Shown piece after piece: positions 26,636-35,333 of a stretch of DNA of 64,000 nucleotides. Every line of letters begins with the position of its first letter. Within the stretch, counting starts at the first letter, position 1. The notes beneath the pieces were generated by a model. That model was not told the DNA's origin and did not search any database. It worked only from the letters and a program-made list of their open reading frames with translations. The translations under genes and the position numbers were made by a program. This DNA is from Desulfomonile tiedjei (GTDB taxonomy: Bacteria > Desulfobacterota > Desulfomonilia > Desulfomonilales > Desulfomonilaceae): assembly GCA_016218715.1 (NCBI GenBank), contig JACRDG010000117.1, positions 1 to 64,000 of the forward strand. The letters run 5' to 3'.

Positions 26636-27172
26636 TCTCGTCTCCTTTTCTGTAGTTCCCTTTGCAGAACGCCCCGCGGATCGGAACCGCAGCCGGCCCG
26701 AGATTCAAGGAACATGAATCCCGGCCCTGATACCCCGGTAATGGAGTGGGGGCGCCTGTTGATTTCTGTGATGCGGTCGTGCATCGCCTCGACACACGAA
26801 CAACCCGGAAAAGCGTGACCGGAGGAACGCCAAATCGGAGTGGCCGAACAATTGCAATCAGTCGATACAAATGAGACGCGATGGTACATTGATCCTTTCG
26901 GTCTTGCCTCTGCATCGAAAGAGCGACAGCCGTTTGCGTTCATATCCAAGGATTTCATCGTCGGTCGTCCCGTCATTGCGCAATTGTCCGCCGGCACCAT
27001 AAGCCGGCTCTCTGTGTCTCGTCACCGGAACGCATCACGTGCGGCTTCCGTTTGGCGATCCATCTCTCCGGTTTGCCCGTGTGGACTCTAGGACCGGCTT
27101 GTTGCCGTGGGAACAGCCGTGTACCCAAGTAGAGGGAAGCACGTCTCCAGTGCCGGCCCGGCCTCGACGCTC
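26636..27172. other. 537-base leader/intergenic region upstream of the adhesin gene
   Basis: Between the outer-membrane protein gene and the adhesin gene, both leftward. Contains the candidate cyclic-di-GMP riboswitch at 26988-27090. A 122-codon minus-strand open frame at 26632-27000 has no recognisable family and poor composition; I do not call it. Confidence 0.4.
26988..27090 (-). ncRNA. candidate GEMM-I-like (cyclic di-GMP) riboswitch, weak match
   Basis: On the minus strand, CACACGGGCAAACC (27083-27070) is followed by a GAGA-loop hairpin-like segment, then CGCCAAACGGAAGCC (27057-27043) and, at the end, GCCGGC-TTATGGT-GCCGGC (27008-26990). Blocks GGGCAAACC and a GCxAA..AAGCC segment occur in this order in GEMM-I riboswitches, but the second block has an insertion relative to GACGCAAAGCC. 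It lies in the leader of the adhesin gene, where c-di-GMP control would make sense. Confidence 0.25.
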
Positions 27173-28261
27173 CTAGAGTGGCGAGGCGAAGCCCACTGCC
27201 ACATTTCCACCGGCGCTGAAGGAGAGCCGGTTCAGATCCACATCGAACGGCACGGATACTGATACTGCCGGGAGCGCGACTGGGCCTGTTCCGGCAAAGC
27301 GATAGGCATCCATGTCCTGTTCGCAATGAGATGTCATCATATTGATCATGGCAAAGCCACCCACGGTCACACTGCAGGAAACCTTCATCCCGTAATAGAG
27401 GGATGCTTCCACCAGAGTGCCGAACCGTGAGCTACCCACCAGGGAGTCGCGAATCGGTCCCCTGTCAGGAACGCCGCCGTTCCCGAAGGTCAGCCCGAAA
27501 TTGTGGTAGGTGCTCGTCCACGGCGCCCCGATGATCCGGAACATCATCCCGCTGTCGCTCCCCACGAACGCGAACTCCGCGCCCGCGTACGGTTGGATGC
27601 TGCTCAGGGTCAGGTTCCCCTCATCTCCGGGATTGGAGAGGAGTGGGATGATCGCGGTGCTCCCCATGGAAACCTCAAACAGGTCCCACCGGCAGCCGCC
27701 GAGCAAAGAGATACCCTTGCCCATACACAGCGCCACGTTCCCGTCGACGATGTTCCAGTTGTACCGACTCGTGTCGAAATCCCGGTTCCCCGGCGCGCCG
27801 ACATTGATCGTGGTGCGCGTGTGCATGAGCTCGTTGGTGGGGAAGAGGTGCCGGTACTCGGCTCTCAGGGAGACGCTCTCGGACGCCTCCATACGCGCCG
27901 ACGCGCCCACCCAGATGCCGTTCAACACGAAGTCGTGCTCCTGGGTGGTCAACTGGATCAGGTGGTGTCCCCGCGTGGCGAACTTGATTTTGCCCGGATC
28001 GTTGTTGATCTGATACCCCACCATGCCGCCGATGGAACCGTTTTTCGGCGGCTCACACATCTGCGGCGGACAAGTGGGCATGGGTAGGCAAGAGGGATCC
28101 ATTCCAGGCATCGCGCCGGGTTGCCCCATCATGGGCAGCGGACCGCCCGGTTGAGGCATAGCCGATATCGGAGGCCCCGGCGTCCAGCCTTGAGAGTAGA
28201 CTGCCGGCGCGCCTAGGCAAGAAACCAAGGCCAAAATCATTAGGAATACAACTCGTCTCAT
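27173..28261 (-). CDS. outer-membrane beta-barrel-like protein
   Basis: 362 residues from ATG 28261 (GGAGG five bases upstream). A clear signal peptide (RRVVFLMILALVSCLGAPAVYSQ) is followed by a Pro/Met/Gly-rich stretch with four cysteines and then by alternating hydrophobic and polar strands with aromatic ends, ending in a strand FSAGGNVAVGFASPL, as in outer-membrane barrels. The sequence resembles no named porin that I can identify; a BBP7-like or DUF-type barrel is possible. It is transcribed from its own promoter at about 28346-28374 and precedes the adhesin gene on the same strand. It may serve as an outer-membrane anchor or partner for the surface protein, which is inference from position. 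Confidence 0.65.
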   Translation of the reverse strand: MRRVVFLMILALVSCLGAPAVYSQGWTPGPPISAMPQPGGPLPMMGQPGAMPGMDPSCLPMPTCPPQMCEPPKNGSIGGMVGYQINNDPGKIKFATRGHHLIQLTTQEHDFVLNGIWVGASARMEASESVSLRAEYRHLFPTNELMHTRTTINVGAPGNRDFDTSRYNWNIVDGNVALCMGKGISLLGGCRWDLFEVSMGSTAIIPLLSNPGDEGNLTLSSIQPYAGAEFAFVGSDSGMMFRIIGAPWTSTYHNFGLTFGNGGVPDRGPIRDSLVGSSRFGTLVEASLYYGMKVSCSVTVGGFAMINMMTSHCEQDMDAYRFAGTGPVALPAVSVSVPFDVDLNRLSFSAGGNVAVGFASPL

Positions 28262-28296
28262 ATTGTCCTCCACGGCTTATTGCAGCACGCTTGACC

Positions 28297-28325
28297 AAAA
28301 AATAAGCGAGCTTAATTCACTTATT
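28297..28325 (-). terminator. terminator-like hairpin within the leader of the outer-membrane protein gene
   Basis: On the minus strand a 9-bp stem AATAAGTGA/TCGCTTATT, 7-base loop, then a T tract. It lies between the promoter and the start codon of the outer-membrane protein gene, so it could attenuate it. Confidence 0.4.
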
Positions 28326-28345
28326 TGAGCATGTTGCGCTGATTC

Positions 28346-28374
28346 GTTATATCATAGTGGGAGGTCTACTTCAA
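28346..28374 (-). promoter_or_regulatory. sigma70-type promoter for the outer-membrane protein gene
   Basis: TTGAAG (complement of 28369-28374) and TATAAC (complement of 28346-28351) lie 17 bases apart on the minus strand, about 80 bases before the start codon. Confidence 0.5.
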
Positions 28375-28677
28375 GTAATTTTTTGGAAATCGATCTAACT
28401 TATTGGTAGTTCAGCATCTTTTTGCAATAATACGGCAGCAAAAACGCTGTGGCCACGCCGGGGAAGCCGCACTCCCTGCACCCCTAGTTTGGCTAAAACC
28501 TGCACCCCTGGCCGATTTGTCAATGAGCAACGGTTGAAAAGGCGACGCCGTCCTTTGCGCGTTTCTGTCCGCTCTTTCCCGCGTAATCTCTGATAACAAT
28601 TTCCAAGAAAGGGGTCCGATTCGATTGCCGCCTACCTGAGGACTCCTCCACCGTGGACAGCGCCGAGCCGTTAAGCC

Positions 28678-28706
28678 TTGACATTAGCCTTAATACCGGA
28701 TATATA
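28678..28706 (+). promoter_or_regulatory. near-perfect sigma70 promoter for the export operon
   Basis: TTGACA at 28678-28683, a 17-base spacer, and TATATA at 28701-28706. Transcription would begin about 28713, giving a leader of roughly 20 bases. The TTG of its -35 box could be mistaken for a start codon. It should drive the genes from 28732 onward. Confidence 0.65.
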
Positions 28707-28731
28707 TCGCCACGAATTGAGGTATTTTCTC

Positions 28732-29613
28732 ATGATTGACGCTTATCATATGAAATCGACAGCGCGTATCGTCCTTGCCATCGCCTGCTTCGCCGCCGCG
28801 GCTGTCCCTGTAGGTGACTCCTATGCTGCCGGTATTACCGGCAAGGAACGTCCGGTAGCGGCCTTGACCAAACAGGCCCCCTCCGGGCCGCGGGAACAGG
28901 TTGCGGACCCGTCGGTTACAGTGCCGATCAAATCTGCAGTGATTGTCCCCTTTCGGGCTGCAGACGTCCCAGCAGATGCTCGCGGAATCATTACTGTCTT
29001 CAATTTCGAGAAGGGTGATCTGGTCCAGAAGGGGCAACCGATCGTGGAAATCTCCAAAGACCGGTACGAGATCATGGTGGAGATGGCCAAGACCAAACTC
29101 GACGGCCTGAAGCAATCCCTCAAATTTGCAGAAGAGAGCCTGGCGTCGAAAAAGGAAATCTACTCGAAACATTACGGAACGCGCCAGAAGCTCCTCGAAG
29201 CGGAGGCCGAGCTATCGACCATTCGGCACAAGGCTGAGGAGGCCAAGCGGGAATTGCAGCTCGCCAAGATCAACTTGCAGTCCTGCGTGGTCCGCGCTCC
29301 GTTCACCGGCTATCTCGTGGAAAAGTACAAAGAAGCCCACGAGGCGGTAAACCAGTTGGACAAGCTCTTTCGCATCGTAGATACCCACAATGTCTACGGC
29401 GTGGCCAATGTGCCGGAGAATCAGCTCGAGAGATTCCGGAAGGGGGCGCGGGCCTCGTTCGTCGACTCACTGGGGACCACCTACGCGGGGAGCGTCGACA
29501 AGATCGAACCGGTAATCTGTCCTGAATCGAAGACTGCGAAGGTCCATCTCCTGATTCAGAATCCCCAGTTCGCACTGAAGGTGGGCATGACAGGCGCGCT
29601 GTGGTCGGAGTAG
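28732..29613 (+). CDS. HlyD/RND-type periplasmic adaptor protein (membrane fusion protein)
   Basis: 293 residues from ATG 28732 (GAGG nine bases upstream); ATG 28750 is also possible and places the signal peptide KSTARIVLAIACFAAAAVPVG right at the front. The protein has a membrane-fusion-protein layout: an N-terminal lipoyl half-motif (FNFEKGDLVQKGQPIVEI), an alpha-helical coiled hairpin (KTKLDGLKQSLKFAEESLAS, then LRHKAEEAKRELQLAKINL in part), the second lipoyl half (VVRAPFTGYLVEKYK) and a beta-barrel domain. It should link an inner-membrane partner to the TolC-like gene that follows. Three adaptor-type proteins occur in this one operon, but no ABC or RND pump is present. Confidence 0.85.
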   Translation: MIDAYHMKSTARIVLAIACFAAAAVPVGDSYAAGITGKERPVAALTKQAPSGPREQVADPSVTVPIKSAVIVPFRAADVPADARGIITVFNFEKGDLVQKGQPIVEISKDRYEIMVEMAKTKLDGLKQSLKFAEESLASKKEIYSKHYGTRQKLLEAEAELSTIRHKAEEAKRELQLAKINLQSCVVRAPFTGYLVEKYKEAHEAVNQLDKLFRIVDTHNVYGVANVPENQLERFRKGARASFVDSLGTTYAGSVDKIEPVICPESKTAKVHLLIQNPQFALKVGMTGALWSE

Positions 29614-29753
29614 CAGGGGGTTCGATTTCCAGGCCCGGTCCGATGGCATACCCGAAGAGCGCTCGAACGCTTGCGCGACGGACCGCGGGTTTGGCTGACG
29701 ATCTCCCTCCCTCTCAGTCCCTGAATCCTCTCTTGGACCGCCGAGTGAGTTTG

Positions 29754-31250
29754 ATGGTAAGAAGCTACGTGAACTTCGCTTTGCTCCTGCCTGTTCTCGC
29801 CTGTCTCCTGGCTGGTGGATGCCAATGGGCTAGAATGGCGCAGGCCCCCGTGGATACCGGCTTTGACCGTCCGGCTGAGGCCGGCGCTGTTCCGCCGAGT
29901 TTGCGTGAGGATGTTCGGCAGGCTCCCCTGCTTGCAGCGCAAACGGCTCGGGGAACGGATCAGTCCGGTCGGGCCGCCTCCAGGACCACTGGCCGGCCGT
30001 ACACCCTGGAGGAGTGCCGGGCGATCACTCTCAACAGCAATCCGGACATACAAGCGGAGTTCTGGGAAGAGAGTGCCAGAGGTTCGCTGGCATCTGCGGC
30101 ACGGGCGCGCATGCTCCCGCATCCTTCGCTGGTTGGGGAATTCAGTAACCGGAACAACCACCGCTGGCCCTACGACAGTACGGACGATATGCATTGGTAT
30201 GACGTGCTGTGGAGGTCCACCTGGCGGTATTTCCTGGAAATCAAGTGGAGCCCCACCGACGCGCTCACCAGCTATTACCTGTCCCAGAATCAATGCAATG
30301 ACAGCGTCAAGGCGCGCTATCACCGCGTGAGACTGATTCAAAAACTTCTGGCGGGCGTCGACGCGGCATATTTCCGTCTCCTCGGTCTCCAGCAGTGCCT
30401 GCCCCTCGCAGAGCGCCTGAGCCGCATTCGTACTAATGTGGCCCGCGAGACGTACGAGCTGAGACAGGGCCGATTGGCCGACCTGGACGAGTATCACCGA
30501 ACCGAGGAACGAGCTTCCGCGGCCCGTTTCCGGCTGTCCAAGATGCGGGTGGAACTGGAAAGACAGAAGATCATCCTTTCCAGCCTCATGGGGCTCCCCC
30601 CCAAGAGTTGCCCTGAGGGGCAGTTTTTCGTAACAGGCGCTCTGAGCGTTCCGCACTACCCGCAAAACCCCTGCGACCTGGAAGTGCAGGCACTCAAGAG
30701 CCGTCCCGAGGCGTGCATCGAGGGGCTGAATCAGCTCAATTCCTTCAACGAGGTCAGGCGCACCCAGCTCAAATACTTCCCCAAGGCGACCGGTTTCCTG
30801 CGGTACGGCCAAGACAACGCATATAAGCGGCAGGACTGGAATATCAACGACGCCGGCCTGTACGTCTCTCTAGATCTCCTGGACTGGTTCACCAATTTCA
30901 AGGAAACCTCGGCTGCAAAAGCGAATGACCTCAAGACCCAGCAGCGGATGGCTGCTGTTGCCCTTGCCGTCGCGTCGGAGGTGAGGGTGTCCGCGCTGCG
31001 ATGCCTTGAATCCACGGAAGAGCTGCTTTCGCTCGAGGCGTCCATCGAAAGGGCGCAAAAGCATCTCAATGTGGCCAAGGGGCGGGCAAAAGCCGGCATG
31101 CTCGAAAAGGTCGCGGTAGAGGACGCGGAAGGGAACCTCTTGCAGGAGCAGATGGAACGGATCCACGCGCTCGGAGAAGCCAATGCCAGAGTTGCCGAGT
31201 TGCAATGCGCGACGGGAACCAATTACGGCGACGGGGCCTCGTGCCCGTAG
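29754..31250 (+). CDS. TolC-family outer-membrane lipoprotein
   Basis: 498 residues from ATG 29754; the open frame continues upstream without a good start. The N-terminus RSYVNFALLLPVLACLLAGGC is a lipoprotein signal with lipobox LAGGC. A proline- and charge-rich linker leads into a TolC-type body with TLEECRAITLNSNPDIQ, long coiled helices, and repeated paired motifs (two long helical hairpins), as in outer-membrane efflux proteins. It would form the trimeric exit duct. It follows the adaptor gene by 140 bases and precedes the M50-HlyD gene by 34 bases. The weak ribosome site leaves the exact start open. Confidence 0.85.
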   Translation: MVRSYVNFALLLPVLACLLAGGCQWARMAQAPVDTGFDRPAEAGAVPPSLREDVRQAPLLAAQTARGTDQSGRAASRTTGRPYTLEECRAITLNSNPDIQAEFWEESARGSLASAARARMLPHPSLVGEFSNRNNHRWPYDSTDDMHWYDVLWRSTWRYFLEIKWSPTDALTSYYLSQNQCNDSVKARYHRVRLIQKLLAGVDAAYFRLLGLQQCLPLAERLSRIRTNVARETYELRQGRLADLDEYHRTEERASAARFRLSKMRVELERQKIILSSLMGLPPKSCPEGQFFVTGALSVPHYPQNPCDLEVQALKSRPEACIEGLNQLNSFNEVRRTQLKYFPKATGFLRYGQDNAYKRQDWNINDAGLYVSLDLLDWFTNFKETSAAKANDLKTQQRMAAVALAVASEVRVSALRCLESTEELLSLEASIERAQKHLNVAKGRAKAGMLEKVAVEDAEGNLLQEQMERIHALGEANARVAELQCATGTNYGDGASCP

Positions 31251-31284
31251 GACATGATCGCCGATTCGTGCAGGGAAAGAAGAG

Positions 31285-33396
31285 ATGCCAGGTCACCCCA
31301 AACTGAGACCGGACTTGAAGGTCTCCACGTATCGAGAGAGCGACGGGACCGAAACCTTCATCCTGAAGGAGCCGGTGTCGGAGAAATTCTTCCGACTCTC
31401 CCGGTATGAATTCGAGTTGCTCAAGGCGCTGGACGGGCAGGTTTCGGTCGAGGAAGCGGTCGAGCGGCTCAAGTGGAGGGGTTCGTACTATCCGCTGGAT
31501 GAAGCGCAGACGATCGTGGGCAGGGCTGCCCAACACGGTCTCGTCATGGGAACCGGCGCGGGAACGGCCAAGTATCTGGGCGAGATGAAAGAGCGTGTGC
31601 AGCAGGCCATGAAGACCCGTCGTTTCTCCAGTTTCTATTTCATGAATCTGCCGTTGTGGAATCCGGACAATTTCCTTGCGCGGACTGTCTGGCTCTTTCA
31701 ATTGTTGTGCAACCGGTGGACCGCGATCCTTCTGGCAGTGGCGACTCCCGGCGCGATTTACTGTGTCATCGACGGCCTCCCCCGGTTGGAAACCGAATAT
31801 CTTTTCTTCTTCACCTGGCAGAATTTGATGTGCCTGTGGGCCGTCATAGTCGTGACGAAGCTCGTCCACGAGTTTTCTCACGCGTATACCGCCAAGAGCT
31901 TTGGCCTGCACGTGCCTCAGATGGGTGTGGCGTTATTGCTCTTTCTCCCTTGTCTGTTTTGCAATACCACTGATGCGTGGCAACTGGCCGACCGCAGGCA
32001 ACGTATGGCCATCAGTGCCGCGGGTATCCTCGCCGAGACGGTTTTGGCGACAGCCTTCACGTACGTGTGGTACTTTACCGAGCCTGGAATCGTGAATTCC
32101 GTGGCCTTCTACCTGATGACGATTTCCCTGGTCTCCACCTTCATCTTTAACGCGAACCCGCTGATCAAGTTTGACGGCTATTACGTTCTCATGGATTACC
32201 TGAGAATACCCAACCTCGCCACCAAGTCCATGGAACACCTGAAGTACCTGTTCATGGACCGCGTCATGGGAGTCCCTCACGCTGCCATACCTGCACGAAG
32301 CGCCAGGGAGACCGTGATCTTCAGCGTGTACGGGGTCAGCTCTTTTCTCTACCGCATCAGTCTGTATTTCGGCATCGTTGCGGGGATTTACTATCGGTTC
32401 GACAAGTTTCTGGGGATTCTGCTGGCCATTCCAGCGCTCGTGTTGTTTGTGATCCGGCCGTTGATACGAGGGATCACGATCCTCTATACCAAGCGCGCCG
32501 AGTTACGTCCCAGGCCGAAGGGGGCCATTGTATTCGCGCTGCTCCTGGTCGGGTTGTTTGGGGGATTCTTCATCTCCTGGCCGAGGCACTCCGTTTACCG
32601 CTGCTATGTGGCTTCCGGCGCGGCCCAGAAGATAACGATTCCGCTCCACACGTCGGTCAAAGAGGTTTTCGTACGTCCCGGCAGCAGAGTGAAAGAGGGC
32701 GACCTCCTCTTCACGCTGGACACCACGCGACTTGACCTCGCCCTGGCCACGCGGCAGATCGACCGCGAGATCGTGGCAAAGCAGGTCGATTTGTTGCTCC
32801 TGGACGACGAAAAGCGCGCGTTGGCCGACAGCAGGAAGATCGAATTGCTCAAGATCGACGACGACATCGCGAGAACCCGCGAAAAACTCGCCCTGGCAAA
32901 CGAGGGGATTCGAGCGCCGTTCGACGCTGTCGTCACCACGATGGACTACCGGCTGCAGCGCGGGTTCGAGCCCGGCGAAGGGGTGGTCGTGGGTGAACTG
33001 GAGACCATGGACGGACGCGTGGCCCAGGCACTTATTCCCGAAGAGGACCTCGGGAAGGTTCGCACAGGACAAGTCGTGAAAATATGGCTCCCATCCAGTG
33101 GCGGACACGTTTACCGCTTGCCGGTGGAAGGCGTGAGACCGTACAGCGAGCGCAACCTCTCCGATAGCCCCTTTTCCAGCAGGGTCGGCGGAGACGTGGC
33201 CACGGAAGTCAAGGGCGAGCACGAACTGGACTCACCTCTGCGCGCGTACTACACCTGTTCGGTGCGCTTTCCCCACGAGGAAGAGCTACCCCTGGGAGTG
33301 ACCGGGAGGCTGATCGTCCCCGCGGTGCCGCGTAGCATGTTTGCCCATCTCGCTGATCACCTCGTACAGGTTTTCCACCGGGAGTCGCTGCTCTAA
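31285..33396 (+). CDS. PqqD-like domain, M50-type site-2 metalloprotease and HlyD-type adaptor fusion
   Basis: 703 residues. Residues about 8-85 look like a PqqD-type recognition domain (RPDLKVSTYRESDG, FRLSRYEFELLKALDGQVSV). A membrane domain follows with zinc-protease motif HEFSH at 195-199 and NPLIKFDGYY at 291-300 (third ligand Asp), the pair typical of M50 proteases. After TM helices (about 385-430) comes a HlyD-like periplasmic part with both lipoyl halves (VKEVFVRPGSRVKEGDLLFTL; IRAPFDAVVTTM) and a coiled coil between. This protein resembles the putative peptide zinc metalloprotease/HlyD family. It may process or recognise an exported substrate at the inner membrane (inference). Confidence 0.8.
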   Translation: MPGHPKLRPDLKVSTYRESDGTETFILKEPVSEKFFRLSRYEFELLKALDGQVSVEEAVERLKWRGSYYPLDEAQTIVGRAAQHGLVMGTGAGTAKYLGEMKERVQQAMKTRRFSSFYFMNLPLWNPDNFLARTVWLFQLLCNRWTAILLAVATPGAIYCVIDGLPRLETEYLFFFTWQNLMCLWAVIVVTKLVHEFSHAYTAKSFGLHVPQMGVALLLFLPCLFCNTTDAWQLADRRQRMAISAAGILAETVLATAFTYVWYFTEPGIVNSVAFYLMTISLVSTFIFNANPLIKFDGYYVLMDYLRIPNLATKSMEHLKYLFMDRVMGVPHAAIPARSARETVIFSVYGVSSFLYRISLYFGIVAGIYYRFDKFLGILLAIPALVLFVIRPLIRGITILYTKRAELRPRPKGAIVFALLLVGLFGGFFISWPRHSVYRCYVASGAAQKITIPLHTSVKEVFVRPGSRVKEGDLLFTLDTTRLDLALATRQIDREIVAKQVDLLLLDDEKRALADSRKIELLKIDDDIARTREKLALANEGIRAPFDAVVTTMDYRLQRGFEPGEGVVVGELETMDGRVAQALIPEEDLGKVRTGQVVKIWLPSSGGHVYRLPVEGVRPYSERNLSDSPFSSRVGGDVATEVKGEHELDSPLRAYYTCSVRFPHEEELPLGVTGRLIVPAVPRSMFAHLADHLVQVFHRESLL

Positions 33397-33416
33397 ATCG
33401 GGTTCATGGTGAAAAG

Positions 33417-34901
33417 ATGCTGATAACTCAACAAACCGGACAAGAAGTGGACGTGCCGTGCCAGCAACCGGGGCAGGCGGAGCTGCTCAATCGAGCGCAA
33501 AGCTTGGCTGTGGGCTTCGAATTTGCCCAAGCGGTCGCGAAGGCTCGGAACCTCGACGAAGTCTATCTCCTCCTCACCAATGACATACGCTGCCTGATCG
33601 AATTCGATCGCTCCTTTCTCATAATCCATCTCGGCAACGCGTCCCGGTTTGTCGCGGCCAGCGCACTCATTGCTCCGGAAAAGAAATCCCGGTTCTATAA
33701 AGAATTGACCAGACTGGCGCCGATCCTCACGGAGCTGGACAGGCCGGTGCTTACGTCCAGGGATTACATCGACCGACTCGGGGAGCACGGCGTCGTAGAG
33801 TCTGTGCAGGCAGGGCTGAAATCTTTCATGGATTTCTCGGAATCCACTCATCTGTTCTGTCTTCCCCTAACCTTTGAGGGCGCTGCCGTCGGTCATTTGC
33901 TCTTCGAATTTGTCGACGACAATCTCCCCGACCGGGAAGGAGTGATGGTTCTGGGGAAACTGGAGACCATTCTCGCTTCAGCATTGGCCCAGAAGTGGCT
34001 TGCCAAGACCAAGCCGTCCGTGGCCGGATTGCTGCGTCCCGGTCCTCAGGTGGAGGTCAGCACGCTCACCGCCGTGGCACGGAAGCTCAAGTACGTCGGC
34101 CCAGGCGTCCTGGTTCTCCTGGTAGTGCTGTTCTTGATCCCCTTTGACCATACAGTGGGGGGCGAGGCCGAAGTTGTGGCGGGCGAGCGCCACGTCGCGT
34201 TCTGCATGATGGACGGTCCGATCCAGAAGATCCACGTGCAGGAAGGGTCAACGGTGGCTGCAGGCGCCGTATTGGCCAACATCGATCCACGAGATCTGGA
34301 ATTCAAGATAAACATAGCTCAGCGGGAATTCGACATCCTGACGAGGGAAGTGACCATCCTCAGCGACGGCGCGGGCGTTCATCCCTCAAAGTTGGCTCAG
34401 GCGCAATTGACCGAGCTGAACCGGAAAAAGAAGTTCAAAGAATTGGAGCACCTGAAGTCGCTGCGCGAATTTCTCGAGGTAAAGTCTCCGGTCGCTGGCG
34501 TGGTCGTCACCAAGCACGTCGAAACCCTTGTGGGCAAGCGATTCTCCCCTGGCGAACCCTTCTGCGAGGTCCTCGTCCGGAGTGAACTCTGTGCGGACGT
34601 CTACGTCCCTGACGACCGGATAACCCACGTGAGGCCCGGCCAGGAGGTTACGGTCCACCTGAACAGCGATCCGGTCAAAGGCTACCCGTTGAAGCTGAAG
34701 GAAATAGCCCCCAGAGCCGAAGCTCTGCCGCGTTTCGGCAACGTCTTCCGTGCCCGAGCCGAATTCCCCAATGCGCCCAGCTCTGCAATGGTCGGCATGA
34801 AAGGGATTGGCAAGATTCACACCGGAACGTCCAGTCTCTGGTCGCTCATCACCGATCGGCTCGCCACCCGCTGGAACCAGTTCGCCGCCTCTTACCTGTA
34901 A
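33417..34901 (+). CDS. GAF-like domain, transmembrane helix and HlyD-type adaptor fusion
   Basis: 494 residues. The first 200 residues form a cytoplasmic domain of GAF type (LLTNDIRCLIEFDRSFLIIH, LPLTFEGAAVGHLLFEF). A single TM helix (about 227-243, GVLVLLVVLFLIP) leads to a periplasmic adaptor: lipoyl half IQKIHVQEGSTVAAGAVLANI, a coiled coil (about 300-345), lipoyl half LEVKSPVAGVVVTKHVE, and a beta-barrel with VPDDRITHVRPGQEVTVHL. The layout suggests a sensory input coupled to an export adaptor, a combination not known to me as a named family. It begins 20 bases after the M50 gene and is probably in the same operon. Ribosome site is weak. Confidence 0.8.
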   Translation: MLITQQTGQEVDVPCQQPGQAELLNRAQSLAVGFEFAQAVAKARNLDEVYLLLTNDIRCLIEFDRSFLIIHLGNASRFVAASALIAPEKKSRFYKELTRLAPILTELDRPVLTSRDYIDRLGEHGVVESVQAGLKSFMDFSESTHLFCLPLTFEGAAVGHLLFEFVDDNLPDREGVMVLGKLETILASALAQKWLAKTKPSVAGLLRPGPQVEVSTLTAVARKLKYVGPGVLVLLVVLFLIPFDHTVGGEAEVVAGERHVAFCMMDGPIQKIHVQEGSTVAAGAVLANIDPRDLEFKINIAQREFDILTREVTILSDGAGVHPSKLAQAQLTELNRKKKFKELEHLKSLREFLEVKSPVAGVVVTKHVETLVGKRFSPGEPFCEVLVRSELCADVYVPDDRITHVRPGQEVTVHLNSDPVKGYPLKLKEIAPRAEALPRFGNVFRARAEFPNAPSSAMVGMKGIGKIHTGTSSLWSLITDRLATRWNQFAASYL

Positions 34902-34905
34902 GACG

Positions 34906-34925
34906 AGGGGACTTCTTAGTCCTCT
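34906..34925 (+). terminator. hairpin after the GAF-HlyD gene
   Basis: Stem AGGGGACT/AGTCCTCT (one G-T pair) around a TCTT loop, three bases past the stop codon. There is no T-run, so termination is uncertain. Confidence 0.3.
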
Positions 34926-35333
34926 GTGGCACAAGTACGTCGCTGTTTTGCGAGCAAGGTCAACTGCACCTGTAGCGGGTGCCGGCGAGCACGGCAGTGA
35001 CGTGCGAACCGTACCGCTCACAGTTTATCTGGCTGAGTTACCTGTCGCGAACACGTCGGAGGGTGCGGTTCGCTCACCACACCCTCCGATGGTTTTCGCG
35101 ATCCCCCCATCGCATCTGCGCAATAGTGCACTTGGTTTTGAGAAGCACCTCGCAAAGCTCTCCCCAAGAAACTCTTCTCCATATTCCTACTCCAAGAATC
35201 GGCTCGAACCGCCTGCTTCTAACAGGAAAATCTCCGAATCCTCATTCTCTCTGAACAGGAATAGTCACGTATAGGGGGTGTAAGTCTCGCACGCAAGAGG
35301 CGAAGCCACTTTGTGCAATCTGGAGGGACCCCT
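34926..35333. other. intergenic region of about 410 bases
   Basis: Separates the export genes from the next plus-strand operon. An ACGTATA-containing sequence occurs at about 35268 and again at 35337. No gene, convincing promoter or riboswitch was recognised. Confidence 0.3.

Larger units (their letters stand above)
28262..28731. other. 470-base divergent regulatory region
   Basis: Holds a promoter reading left (28346-28374), a leader hairpin (28297-28325) and a promoter reading right (28678-28706). Between them at about 28476-28515 is a short direct repeat CCTGCACCCCT spaced about 30 bases apart. No gene is seen. Confidence 0.45.

Noticed and set aside
26632-27000. 122-codon minus-strand frame before the adhesin gene
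   Set aside because: It runs through the ribosome site of the adhesin gene and has no recognisable sequence; the region is better explained as a leader.
29556-30812. Minus-strand open frame of 418 codons
   Set aside because: Antisense to the TolC-like gene; the product has no family resemblance and shadow-type composition.
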